A stretch of 64,000 bases of DNA from Anaerolineaceae bacterium. Its GTDB lineage: Bacteria > Chloroflexota > Anaerolineae > Anaerolineales > Anaerolineaceae. This document shows, piece by piece, positions 1 through 7,973 of this stretch; positions within the stretch are counted from its first letter, which is position 1, and the number at the start of each line of letters is the position of its first letter. The notes below the pieces were generated by a model. It searched no databases and was not told the origin of the DNA. It worked only from the letters and a program-made list of their open reading frames with translations. Made by a program: the position numbers and the translations under genes. The stretch is taken from the NCBI GenBank assembly GCA_029265815.1, contig JAJUGU010000007.1, positions 1 to 64,000 on the forward strand. Direction: 5' to 3'.

Positions 1-43
1 CGTAGGGGACTGTGGTTAGAGCGCGGGATTTTTGTTTAATAAA

Positions 44-52
44 TGATATAAT
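44..52 (+). promoter_or_regulatory. extended -10 promoter of tRNA-Met
   Basis: TATAAT at 47-52 is preceded by TGA at 44-46, which fits the extended -10 form TGnTATAAT. The tRNA begins 14 bases after the box. No good -35 is visible, as is usual for extended -10 promoters. Confidence 0.6.
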
Positions 53-66
53 TTTGTCTAGAAGTG

Positions 67-139
67 GGGCCCGTAGCTCAGTGGTTAGAGCGCGCGGCTC
101 ATAACCGCTTGGTCGCAGGTTCGATCCCTGCCGGGCCCA
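67..139 (+). tRNA. tRNA-Met (anticodon CAT)
   Basis: A full cloverleaf can be folded. The acceptor strand GGGCCCG (67-73) pairs with CGGGCCC (132-138). The D arm lies around 76-91, the anticodon loop CTCATAA at 98-104 carries CAT at 100-102, and the T arm GCAGG/CCTGC is at 115-131 with TTCGATC in its loop. A139 is the discriminator base. CCA is not encoded, because the next bases are CCT. The first pair of the anticodon stem (C93/T109) is a mismatch. CAT could also mark an Ile2 tRNA that is modified later; tRNA-Met is the simpler reading. Confidence 0.9.
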
Positions 140-285
140 CCTTGTATGGCAATTGTTGATTTGGTCGCAGGTTCTCTTACAGAGCGCTTCGCGGCGATCC
201 CTGCCGGGCCCACCTTGTATGGCAATTGTTGATTTGGTCGCAGGTTCTCTTGCAGAGCGCTTCGCGGCGATCCCTGCCAGGCCCA
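140..285 (+). repeat. two tandem 73-base copies carrying broken tRNA 3' halves
   Basis: Bases 140-212 and 213-285 are the same 73-base unit and differ only at 179/252 (A/G) and 206/279 (G/A). Each unit ends with the T arm and 3' acceptor strand of the tRNA-Met just upstream, but the T loop is split by 21 extra bases (175-195 and 248-268). These copies cannot fold as tRNAs. The period equals the length of the tRNA gene itself. They may be debris from slippage, or marks left by an element that integrated at the tRNA 3' end; no integrase is present in the window. Confidence 0.85.
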
Positions 286-314
286 TTACTCAGAAAACCC
301 GTCCAAATTTTCAT

Positions 315-349
315 AAAACTACCCGATTGACCAATCGGGTAGTTTTTTA
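315..349. terminator. bidirectional terminator
   Basis: The stem AAACTACCCGATT / AATCGGGTAGTTT has a short loop, A residues on the left and a T run on the right. It can end the tRNA transcript on the plus strand and the lipoprotein gene on the minus strand. Confidence 0.8.
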
Positions 350-376
350 TGATTCAGTCTATATTGATCGTAAATC

Positions 377-1033
377 TTACGGATTCACCGCTTCGATATC
401 CACGGGCAGCGTGCATAGGGTTTGCTCACCGAACATCAACGCCCAGGTGGCGGTGTATTTTCCGGCTGTGGATGGGGTTTTCATGTCCACAATGAGTTTA
501 AGCTCTCCGCCCTTGTCGACAGCAGTCTTGACGTCAAAAATATCACCTTTGGTCTGCATCTTGGTTCCGCTGATGTATTTAAGATCAATATATCCCACTT
601 CCCATACCTTGGTGCCGTTGTTCTTGACCACCCAAGAGGCATCATAATCAGTGTTGATATTGATCTTGGTTCCGGCTGTGGGAGATGTGCTGAGCAACTG
701 GCAGCTGTAAGCAACGGGGGTGGCAGTAGCGGATGGAGTCAGGGTATACGGTATCCATGTGGCGGTCGGGATAAACAGCGTTGCGGTTGCCGCGGGGGTG
801 AAGGTGAACGTGGGTTCAGGCGTGTTCGTGGCTGTGGAAGTGTTGGTGGGCATCGCTGCGGCAGTACTGGTCTGAGCAGCCATCAAAGTTTGGAGCGCTT
901 GAGCAACAGCCGCGTCAATCGTTGCCTGTTGAACTACCGGGTCAATTGTAGGGGTAGCTTGTGAACCGCAGGCGGAAAGTAGCATGCCAAGAGCTATTAT
1001 AACGGTCAAGCTTAAGTATAGTTTTGGTTTCAT
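377..1033 (-). CDS. lipoprotein with C-terminal NBR1-Ig-like domain
   Basis: The start at 1033 was chosen because AAGGAG sits about 10 bases upstream and because MKPKLYLSLTV opens a typical lipoprotein signal ending in LLSAC. An upstream in-frame ATG would put charged residues before the signal. After the lipidated Cys comes a long Thr/Pro/Ala-rich linker, then a beta-sandwich domain with SWVVKNNGTKVWE and a GKYTATWALMFGEQ-like end. This pattern is typical of the NBR1-Ig-like family (next to BRCA1), which is common in Anaerolineae surface proteins. Probably a surface-anchored binding or adhesion protein; the ligand is unknown. Confidence 0.85.
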   Translation of the reverse strand: MKPKLYLSLTVIIALGMLLSACGSQATPTIDPVVQQATIDAAVAQALQTLMAAQTSTAAAMPTNTSTATNTPEPTFTFTPAATATLFIPTATWIPYTLTPSATATPVAYSCQLLSTSPTAGTKININTDYDASWVVKNNGTKVWEVGYIDLKYISGTKMQTKGDIFDVKTAVDKGGELKLIVDMKTPSTAGKYTATWALMFGEQTLCTLPVDIEAVNP

Positions 1034-1220
1034 AAATGGAATTCTCCTTATCAACAATTGAACATGTCTTTTGTAAGACGATAAAATTTTGAATTATGTT
1101 CCTCCATGATAGCACTCCCACTATGATACGGATAGAGGCAAAGGAAGAGATTCATCCCCTGTTCTCGCTTTGATGTAGAATCATTTATTGTCAATTATAC
1201 TGTCGTGAGAAAGGAATGTT

Positions 1221-1433
1221 ATGGATAAAGAAGCATCTATGGTTCAGCGCGCAGGATACTGGTTAAAATGTCCGGTGTGCGGCGGTGACAAATTCTGGCA
1301 TCGCGAAGCACAGCTCAATACGCGTATGATGACACTATTTGAACTCGATTGGTTGAATCCTCGCGGCGATTGTTACATTTGCGAAACCTGCCTGCATATT
1401 TTGTGGTTTTATTCAGAAGACGAGCAGCCATGA
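1221..1433 (+). CDS. small zinc-ribbon protein
   Basis: A 70-residue protein with two CxxC pairs (CPVCGG near residue 18 and CETC near residue 56) that can bind one zinc. The middle contains WHREAQLNTRMMTLFELDWLNP, a pattern seen in small uncharacterised bacterial zinc-ribbon proteins that may bind nucleic acid or protein. Start at 1221 is supported by AAAGGAATGTT before the ATG. It stands alone, 47 bases before the cupin gene. The function is not known. Confidence 0.75.
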   Translation: MDKEASMVQRAGYWLKCPVCGGDKFWHREAQLNTRMMTLFELDWLNPRGDCYICETCLHILWFYSEDEQP

Positions 1434-1480
1434 GCAAGCGAGTAATCTAGCTTGAGACTTTCATATATATTTGAGGTAAG

Positions 1481-1864
1481 ATGAAAACGATCGAACTCCC
1501 CGAACTCCCTGACGCCAAATCACCCGCAGGTGCCGAGATCCGCTACCTGGTGGACGGTAAAACCGGCAATATGATTCACAGTACGGTCCCGCCGCACCAG
1601 GTGAACCGTGCTACCGTGCATGCCACGGTCAGTGAGTTCTGGTATGTGCTAAAAGGACACGGCGAGATCTGGCGTGATGACGGCATGGATAGCTGCGTGG
1701 TTGATCTCGTTCCCGGTACGGCCATTGATATCCCGGTGGGAACGAAGTTCCAATACCGCAACATATCTGATGAAGAATTGAAGTTTATCTGTATCGCAAT
1801 GCCAAGCTGGCCAGGCGATTCGGAAGCCACCTTTGTCAAAGGGATCTGGAAACCCACAGTGTGA
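1481..1864 (+). CDS. cupin-domain protein
   Basis: 127 residues forming one small cupin barrel: the first cupin motif is around HATVSEFWYVLKGHGEIW (residues 47-64) and the second is around PGTAIDIPVGTKFQYRN (residues 79-95). Metal-binding His residues are only partly conserved: the first motif lacks the usual HxH and the second lacks its His. It is therefore more likely a sugar- or ligand-binding cupin than a dioxygenase. Start at 1481 follows GAGGTAAG. Substrate unknown. Confidence 0.8.
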   Translation: MKTIELPELPDAKSPAGAEIRYLVDGKTGNMIHSTVPPHQVNRATVHATVSEFWYVLKGHGEIWRDDGMDSCVVDLVPGTAIDIPVGTKFQYRNISDEELKFICIAMPSWPGDSEATFVKGIWKPTV

Positions 1865-1948
1865 CCTATTTTGAGGTTGGTTTCACTGCAGCCTATTTTC
1901 TTAATGTGAAATCTTTGTTATCTCTATCTCAAATCAGGAGTTCAGGCA

Positions 1949-2290
1949 ATGACTAATTTTCAGTTTCTCAATGAAGTTCCTTTTGCTATCACAGTATGCG
2001 ATAAAAATGGCATCATTCTAGAAATGAACGATAAATCTGCAGTCACCTTTGCTAAAGACGGCGGGAGGGAATTAATTGGTCGATCATTGCTTGACTGTCA
2101 TCCTGAGGATGCGCGCAGGCAGATCCTGGAGATGATCGATAAGCAGCTCGTTAATGTATATACCATCGAGAAGAAAGGTGTCAAAAAATTGATTTACCAG
2201 TGCCCGTGGTATCAAAATGGTGAATTTGGCGGCCTGGTTGAGTTATCTCTCGAAATACCACTTAAGCTACCGAATTATATCAGGGGGTAA
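1949..2290 (+). CDS. stand-alone PAS-domain protein
   Basis: 113 residues holding one PAS fold: it opens with FLNEVPFAITVCDKNGIILE, followed by GRELIGRSLLDCHPED and a C-terminal strand pair ending GGLVELSLEIP. There is no kinase, cyclase or DNA-binding output domain, so it could act only by binding a partner or small ligand. AGGAG lies 9 bases before the ATG. It resembles the PAS module found at the end of DUF438-type proteins, but that is a loose match. Confidence 0.75.
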   Translation: MTNFQFLNEVPFAITVCDKNGIILEMNDKSAVTFAKDGGRELIGRSLLDCHPEDARRQILEMIDKQLVNVYTIEKKGVKKLIYQCPWYQNGEFGGLVELSLEIPLKLPNYIRG

Positions 2291-2406
2291 GAAATACTTA
2301 TCGCAGTCTGATTAATTCCATTTAGCCTGATATTTATTCTCGCATAAGTGAAGACCTTAGTGGGCATACTTGATGTTATTGCAGCATCGAAAATAAATTA
2401 CATCTA

Positions 2407-4008
2407 ATGCAACGGGAGTATAATTTGCAAATTATGCGAAAATTATTCCGTTTCCCTTTCTTCGGCATTCTTGCTGGACTTTTCCCGATTATTGCCCTGT
2501 GGAATTTCAATAAAAGTCAAATTTATCCACGCGATGCAGTTTTCTCGATCCTTGTGACCCTTGGATTTGTAGCGCTTATCTGGGGTCTAGCTTTTTCCAT
2601 TTTTGGATCCCCAATCCGGTCAAGCATTGCGAGTTCTTTATTTTTTCTGTTATTTTTCTCGTTTGGCCATATCTATAACCTGATTGAAGATAAAACCATT
2701 TTTGGATTTTCAATTGGATTTGTAAAGTTATTGATAATCTACTTGATCCTGCTGGTGATTTCATTCGGGATAATGATCAAGGTAAAGAGCGTTCCAAAAG
2801 ATACAGTCGTCTTGCTTAATGGATTGCTGACATTATTGATCCTGATGAACCTGATCCAGATTACAGCGTATGAAGTTGCACGCCGCAAGAGTGCTCAACC
2901 AGTGGAAAATGTAGTAGATGCTGGGTCTGATTTCAATATACAACCTGTAGATCAGGACCTGGCTGATATCTACTACATCATCCTGGATGCTTATTCACGG
3001 CAGGACGTGCTGCTGGAAAAAATGGGGTTTGATAATTCAAAATTTATTACTGAGCTCGAAAAACGCGGGTTCTATGTGGCCGATTGCTCTAACTCCAATT
3101 ATGCAGGAACGAAGAATTCCGTTACTTCATCATTAAATTATTCATACCTCGATCAAGTATTGGACGAAGAAGACGGAGAAGGTGAGATTCCACAGGAACT
3201 GCTCAATAATCGAATTCGTCTGGATTTGTATCGTTACGGATACAAGTTTGTCAGTACACGGGCATTTTCTTCTGAAACCGACATCAATAATGCCGACATT
3301 TACTTGAATATCACAACTGATAAGGGAATGAAGGATACAGTGGCGCAATCGCAGTTCGCGAGGCTTTATTTCGAAACCACCTTGCTTCGCCCGATCTTTG
3401 AATTATATGAAATGAATCCCTTACAGTTTGATTTTGTTCCTGATTGGTTTTTCCTTTCGGATTCTCAGGAAAGCGCCATTGGTTATGCCAGTTACTGGTA
3501 CATGCAGACCAACTATGTATTAGATTCGCTGGAAGAATTCCCTACCCGAGAAGGCAATTACTTCGTATATGCGCACATCAACGCACCTCACGGACCGTAT
3601 GTGTACGATGAGAACGGAAATTTCCAATACACATACAATCCTGAAACCGCAGAGGGCAACATTCCACCTTATCTTGATATGGTATCTTACATCAACAAGC
3701 GGGTGTTGAAACTGGTTGATGCTCTGATCACACAGTCTGATGTGCCTCCGATCATCATTATTCAGGGTGACCATGGGGCGCACATGATCACCACTGGTTT
3801 AGACAAACATAAGATTCTGAATGCCTATTATCTGCCGGCTGATGCGCAAAATAATCTCTATGAAACGATCACTCCGGTTAATACTTTCCGGCTGATACTG
3901 CGTGATTACTTTAAGGAAGATATTGAGTTACTTCCAGATATTCTGTACGCGAAGATCCTCAACGATCTGGAACCCATTCCATCTACTTGCCCGGTTTCGA
4001 CAGAATAA
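2407..4008 (+). CDS. membrane-anchored sulfatase-like (alkaline phosphatase superfamily) enzyme
   Basis: The N-terminal 160 residues contain about five membrane segments. The rest is an extracellular domain of the sulfatase/LTA-synthase type: YYIILDAYSRQDVL near 195 supplies the first metal Asp, AGTKNSVTSSLNYSY supplies the likely Thr/Ser nucleophile region, HINAPHGPY is near 395, and IIIQGDHGAHM near 455 gives the second metal Asp-His pair. The reaction would be hydrolysis or transfer of a phosphoryl or sulfuryl group on a surface polymer. Start is uncertain: ATG 2407 has no ribosome site, and ATG 2434 has GGGAG 15 bases upstream. Confidence 0.75.
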   Translation: MQREYNLQIMRKLFRFPFFGILAGLFPIIALWNFNKSQIYPRDAVFSILVTLGFVALIWGLAFSIFGSPIRSSIASSLFFLLFFSFGHIYNLIEDKTIFGFSIGFVKLLIIYLILLVISFGIMIKVKSVPKDTVVLLNGLLTLLILMNLIQITAYEVARRKSAQPVENVVDAGSDFNIQPVDQDLADIYYIILDAYSRQDVLLEKMGFDNSKFITELEKRGFYVADCSNSNYAGTKNSVTSSLNYSYLDQVLDEEDGEGEIPQELLNNRIRLDLYRYGYKFVSTRAFSSETDINNADIYLNITTDKGMKDTVAQSQFARLYFETTLLRPIFELYEMNPLQFDFVPDWFFLSDSQESAIGYASYWYMQTNYVLDSLEEFPTREGNYFVYAHINAPHGPYVYDENGNFQYTYNPETAEGNIPPYLDMVSYINKRVLKLVDALITQSDVPPIIIIQGDHGAHMITTGLDKHKILNAYYLPADAQNNLYETITPVNTFRLILRDYFKEDIELLPDILYAKILNDLEPIPSTCPVSTE

Positions 4009-4160
4009 ACTCTTTACTAACCTTTTTACAGTTTTAAACAAAAGGCTTGTTGAGAGGCTGATCTACGGGACAAATTTGATGGCTTGAAATAAGATATAAT
4101 CCGCTTGAGCACTGGGTGCAAAAAAACAGAATAACTCTTCGATGGACGGTTTGTCTGACC

Positions 4161-5735
4161 ATGAAAAGACTCCCTCAAATTGTAATCGACCTGCTGATTT
4201 CACTGATTTCTTCGGTAACTCTGGCCGCAGCAATAGCATTCTTCCAACCAGGGTCATGGATGAGTGCATGGTTGGCAACTGAATTATTACTCTGGCCCGG
4301 TCTTTTTATCGGTCTGAGGGTGTGGCGTGGATTCAGTGGCGAAAAATCACTGGCAATCATGATGGTCGCGGCATTCTTGCTCAGGCTTATTACCGGAATC
4401 TTTCTTCACAACGGACTTCAGGTTCTTGGATATGATAACGAGGTCCAGAATGCCGGGTTCGTTTATTCTGATGCTTATACGCGCAATGTTCAGGCATTCA
4501 CACTGGCATCAAGTGAGGATTCACTTTTTACCGCCTTTTCTAATTCAATACAGGGTGATCAATACGGCGGCTTACTCTTTATTACTGCCTCAATTTACCG
4601 GTTTTTCAGTCCTGATGTGGCCAGGCCGCTCCTGATTACCATCCTTGGCGCTTTATTTATGTCCATTGGATTGGGTTTCCTGTTCCAATTTGTGCAAAAA
4701 CGCTGGGGGCAATTGGCGGCAATTGTTGCTGGATGGTTCTATGCACTCTACCCGGAGGGTGTGTTACTGGGCAGTTCGCAGATGCGCGAACCGTTTTTAA
4801 TCGGCCTGTTCTGTATTGGTTTATGGGCAGTATCGACTTGGCGGGAAAAAACCAGTCAAAAAGCATTGATATTTGTGCTTTCAATAGCACTGGCAGCAGT
4901 GATCTCTACCCCGTTTAGTGCAGCGATTGGCGGGTTACTGATTCTTTACTTTGTGATCGACTGGCTTGCATTTGAGGAAACAAAGCGGTATCGCCTCATA
5001 GGCTGGCTTGCTCTGAGTGTGATATTGGCTGGAATGGTGGCTGGCGGGTGGTTGTGGCTTAAACCAACAATTCATTATGATGCTTATCTAACCGAGAGGG
5101 CATCTGGCCAGATCCAATATCTACTGGATAAATTAGGCGGCGCTACCTGGCTGGTTCCTCTAACAGCCTTGGCAGGCATTACTCAACCGCTGTTGCCTGC
5201 CGCGATACTGGATAAATCGCTGCCAATCTGGATGACCATCATGAGTTTGCGCGCTATTGGATGGTATTTTGTGATACCTTTCATAGTCTATTCAATATTT
5301 GCATCGTGGCCCAAAAAACAGCAAGAAAAAGAATGGGTGGTGTTCCTTGCAGCGGTTGCCATGGCTGCATGGGTCTGTATTTCCACCTTGCGCGCTGGCG
5401 GTGATCAGTGGGATAACCCCCGCTACAGGGCGATATTGCTCCCCTGGTTGGCGTGGCTGGTGGGCTGGAGCTGGCAGCGCATCCGCAGCGGACGCGGCGC
5501 CTGGTTCTTCCGCTGGCTGGCAGTGGAGGGAATATTCCTGCTGGGAATGTTTGCCTGGTATATTGCCCGATTCTACGGTGGAAAATTTAAAATTCCTTTC
5601 CTTCCCTTATCAGCAGCAATCGCAGGAATATCGATACTCATTATCCTCAGTGGAATCATCATTGATCAGGCTAAGATTAGACGAAACCGTAAGGGGCAGG
5701 ATCAATTTCTTGACAATAACCCCTCCCTCAGGTAG
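4161..5735 (+). CDS. polytopic membrane protein, glycosyltransferase family 39/PMT-like
   Basis: About eleven membrane segments over 524 residues. An extracytoplasmic loop after the first segments contains LQVLGYDNEVQNAGFVYSDA, an Asp-rich loop like that of polyisoprenyl-phosphate-sugar dependent transferases. Such enzymes move a sugar from a lipid carrier to protein or polymer outside the membrane. ATG 4161 begins MKRLPQIV just before the first membrane segment; a GTG at 4116 would add 15 residues. It follows the sulfatase-like gene on the same strand and may serve the same surface polymer. It ends 12 bases before the tRNA-Phe gene. Confidence 0.65.
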   Translation: MKRLPQIVIDLLISLISSVTLAAAIAFFQPGSWMSAWLATELLLWPGLFIGLRVWRGFSGEKSLAIMMVAAFLLRLITGIFLHNGLQVLGYDNEVQNAGFVYSDAYTRNVQAFTLASSEDSLFTAFSNSIQGDQYGGLLFITASIYRFFSPDVARPLLITILGALFMSIGLGFLFQFVQKRWGQLAAIVAGWFYALYPEGVLLGSSQMREPFLIGLFCIGLWAVSTWREKTSQKALIFVLSIALAAVISTPFSAAIGGLLILYFVIDWLAFEETKRYRLIGWLALSVILAGMVAGGWLWLKPTIHYDAYLTERASGQIQYLLDKLGGATWLVPLTALAGITQPLLPAAILDKSLPIWMTIMSLRAIGWYFVIPFIVYSIFASWPKKQQEKEWVVFLAAVAMAAWVCISTLRAGGDQWDNPRYRAILLPWLAWLVGWSWQRIRSGRGAWFFRWLAVEGIFLLGMFAWYIARFYGGKFKIPFLPLSAAIAGISILIILSGIIIDQAKIRRNRKGQDQFLDNNPSLR

Positions 5736-5747
5736 AATTATTGACGC

Positions 5748-5823
5748 GCCGAGATAGCTCAGTTGGTAGAGCACACGACTGAAAATTGTGGGGTCGCCAG
5801 TCCGATCCTGGCTCTCGGCACCA
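5748..5823 (+). tRNA. tRNA-Phe (anticodon GAA)
   Basis: GCCGAGA (5748-5754) pairs with TCTCGGC (5813-5819). The anticodon loop is CTGAAAA with GAA. The T arm is GCCAG TCCGATC CTGGC, and CCA is encoded at 5821-5823. Confidence 0.95.
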
Positions 5824-5824
5824 T

Positions 5825-5850
5825 GCACTCCCTTTTGGGGAGTGCTTTAT
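5825..5850 (+). terminator. terminator after tRNA-Phe
   Basis: GCACTCCC / GGGGAGTGC with a TTTT loop is followed by TTTATTATT. It starts two bases after the tRNA CCA end. Confidence 0.85.
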
Positions 5851-5870
5851 TATTATAGACCGTAAAGACA

Positions 5871-5948
5871 CTTAACAATTACGTTAAGTAAACTTAACAG
5901 ATACTTAATGCGTAATACTACGGATATATGTTAGTATTACATGCGTAA
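5871..5948 (+). promoter_or_regulatory. cluster of inverted repeats upstream of the exported-protein cassette
   Basis: CTTAAC / GTTAAG is an inverted repeat at 5871-5888. GTAATACTA (5912-5920) and TAGTATTAC (5932-5940) form a perfect 9-base inverted repeat with an 11-base centre. ATGCGTAA occurs as a direct repeat at 5908-5915 and 5940-5947. Dense dyads 40-110 bases before the first gene suggest operators; no regulator gene is adjacent and no clear -35/-10 pair could be chosen. Confidence 0.5.
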
Positions 5949-5984
5949 ATCCCGTAAATATTATTTAACAAAGGAAGAGAAAAA

Positions 5985-6353
5985 ATGAAAAAATCATCCA
6001 AGGTTTTGTTTGTATTGCTGTTAGCCCTGATCTTATCTGTTGGGGCTTATGCCTTCGCAGACAGCAACACGGTTGCCGCGTCACAGGCAGGCGATGGCGA
6101 AGGCGCTATCTCTGGTTATGCCATCAGCGATGTCCATTACACCCTCAATGCCACCAACCCCGGACTCATTGATTCAGTATCTTTCACCATTTCCCCTGCA
6201 GTCACCGCTGCCACGGTTGTGAAGATCAAACTTGTCGATTCCGGTTCAACATGGTACACCTGCACACCAGGTGCGGGAACATCAGTTTCTTGCCCTACAA
6301 CCGGAGCTGATGTCCTTTCCGCTGATATGCTGCGCGTGGTTGCGGCTAACTAA
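5985..6353 (+). CDS. small exported protein, SipW-type signal peptidase substrate candidate
   Basis: 122 residues. A lysine-rich start and hydrophobic stretch (residues 6-22) end in a signal cleavage region AYAFADSNT. The mature part is about 95 residues, rich in Ser/Thr/Val and predicted beta, with two Cys (YTC and VSC) that could form one disulfide. The ribosome site AGGAAGAG is strong. The next gene is a signal peptidase of the SipW class, whose known partners (TasA/camelysin proteins) are small exported fibre or matrix proteins. I infer a similar extracellular structural role; the family itself is uncharacterised. Confidence 0.7.
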   Translation: MKKSSKVLFVLLLALILSVGAYAFADSNTVAASQAGDGEGAISGYAISDVHYTLNATNPGLIDSVSFTISPAVTAATVVKIKLVDSGSTWYTCTPGAGTSVSCPTTGADVLSADMLRVVAAN

Positions 6354-6369
6354 TCAACCAGGATGATAT

Positions 6370-6396
6370 GGGGCGTCAGATAATCGCTGGCGCCCC
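6370..6396 (+). promoter_or_regulatory. strong hairpin between exported-protein gene and signal peptidase gene
   Basis: A 10-pair stem (GGGGCGTCAG with CTGGCGCCCC, one G-U pair) closes a 7-base loop. No T run follows, so it is more likely an mRNA 3' end stabiliser or attenuator than a full terminator. It lies 16 bases after the upstream stop codon and 10 bases before ATG 6407. Confidence 0.75.
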
Positions 6397-6406
6397 TACA
6401 TCTAAA

Positions 6407-7954
6407 ATGAAAGCTATCGTCAGATTCTTCAAACCCCGGATCATCCAGTCAGTACTTGTACTGTTGTTCGTCCTCGTAGCCTGGGTGATTTTTTTACCCA
6501 TGCAGTTTGGTGGGAATCTGACTTACATCGTTATTACTGGCTCGAGCATGGAACCCCTTTTCCATGAGGGGGATTTTGTGATTGCCGATGTACAGGCAGA
6601 GTATAAAGTCGGTGATATTGTCATCTACTTACACCCGGATGTTGGCCGCGTTATTCACCGCATCATCGACCGTGAAGGCGATCGCTTTGTTCTAAAGGGT
6701 GACAATAACAGTTGGATTGATGGATATTATCCTTCACGCGAGGAGATCATCGGTAAATACCGGTACTTCATTCCAAAAATCGGGAAATACTTTTTAAAAC
6801 TTCGTCAGCCCTGGTTGTTCTCATTATTTTCAGGTCTTTCTGTATTCATCATAGGGGTATCTATGGTAAATCCTCCACAATCGAGCAAGAAAGGTAAAAC
6901 TGAACGTTCAGATTTCCTTCATTCCTTTGGAATCAAACTAAGCCAGTGGAGAGAAGGTTATTGGTTTCCGGTTTATATCATAGGTCTTGGATGCCTGGTA
7001 TTGGGAATATTTGCCTTTACCAAACCTCTCCAGAAGACAGTTACTGAAGAGATCACCTATACACAAAACGGTCAATTTTCTTACTCTGGGGCAGCAGCAG
7101 AAAACATTTATGACCAAAATTCAGTACAAAGTGGTGATCCGGTCTTTACCGCATTGACCTGCGCAATTCATCTTTCTTTTGACTATCAGGTCTCTGCTGC
7201 AGGTGATACCACCGGCAGTGGGACATATCAATTATCCACACTTATTAAAAGCACCAATGGTTGGAAGCGAACATTCTCACAAGTTCCACAAACCCAATTT
7301 GAAGGCAATTCATTTCGAGTTGACCAGTCAATAGACCTCTGTGAGATTCAGGAATTTGTTTCATTCGTTAGTGAAACCACCGGTGTAGATGGACAACAGT
7401 ACTTGCTTGAAGTGACACCGGAGGTTAAATATTCAGGCATGGTTAACGGGAATCCATTTCAGGCGGATTTTACTCCCGTGCTTAGTTTTCGCATTGATGA
7501 GCAGCAGGTTTATCTGACCAATCTCTCTGGAATTGAAGAAGAAAATCCTTTATTACCGGTTGAGGTAGGCATCATCCCTGTTGAGAAGACAAGTCCAATG
7601 ACCATGAATATCTTAGGATTGAATCTACCCGTTAGTGCTGCCAGGGTGATCTCTGTAATTGGCGTTATATTAAGCATTGTTGGATTAATCATCCCGGGGA
7701 TTAGCTACAGGCATGTGCAAAAAAGAGATAGCAGACTCAGCGACCGGCTTGAATTTGGTCAAATGCTCGTAGAAGTTGACCAAACCCCGGTGAGTGCAGA
7801 AGATCAAATAATTGATGTTTCTTCATTGGATGATCTACTTCTTCTGGCTGAAAAGAATGCCGGCATTGTCTTGACTTGCCGGCAGCCTGAGGGAACAGAT
7901 TATTATGTTCAATTGGAACGCAGGTTTTTCCATTTTAAAAAAGTAACCAGTTAA
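6407..7954 (+). CDS. SipW/ER-type signal peptidase I fused to a DUF5305 domain
   Basis: The N-terminal third is a signal peptidase of family S26B. A membrane segment is followed by TGSSMEPLFHEGDFV (nucleophile Ser47), then GDIVIYLHP and RVIHRIIDR with the catalytic His in place of the Lys of ordinary bacterial LepB. After two more membrane segments, residues about 200-395 form an extracytoplasmic DUF5305-like beta domain, then a last membrane segment and a cytosolic tail. It probably processes the small exported proteins before and after it. Start 6407 is preferred because the hairpin 6370-6396 lies just upstream; an alternative ATG at 6368 (AGGA 4 bases before it) would put the hairpin inside the gene. 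Confidence 0.85.
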   Translation: MKAIVRFFKPRIIQSVLVLLFVLVAWVIFLPMQFGGNLTYIVITGSSMEPLFHEGDFVIADVQAEYKVGDIVIYLHPDVGRVIHRIIDREGDRFVLKGDNNSWIDGYYPSREEIIGKYRYFIPKIGKYFLKLRQPWLFSLFSGLSVFIIGVSMVNPPQSSKKGKTERSDFLHSFGIKLSQWREGYWFPVYIIGLGCLVLGIFAFTKPLQKTVTEEITYTQNGQFSYSGAAAENIYDQNSVQSGDPVFTALTCAIHLSFDYQVSAAGDTTGSGTYQLSTLIKSTNGWKRTFSQVPQTQFEGNSFRVDQSIDLCEIQEFVSFVSETTGVDGQQYLLEVTPEVKYSGMVNGNPFQADFTPVLSFRIDEQQVYLTNLSGIEEENPLLPVEVGIIPVEKTSPMTMNILGLNLPVSAARVISVIGVILSIVGLIIPGISYRHVQKRDSRLSDRLEFGQMLVEVDQTPVSAEDQIIDVSSLDDLLLLAEKNAGIVLTCRQPEGTDYYVQLERRFFHFKKVTS

Positions 7955-7973
7955 TCATGGGTAAGAAATCATC

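Noticed and set aside
12-25. Match to the tRNA D arm upstream of tRNA-Met
   Set aside because: Only 14 bases; no cloverleaf can be formed before position 67, so it is not listed as a tRNA. It is mentioned only as part of the repeat finding.
422-964. 180-codon frame on the plus strand
   Set aside because: It is antisense to the NBR1-Ig-like lipoprotein, whose signal peptide and domain are clear; the product is low-complexity Gly/Arg and unlike any protein.
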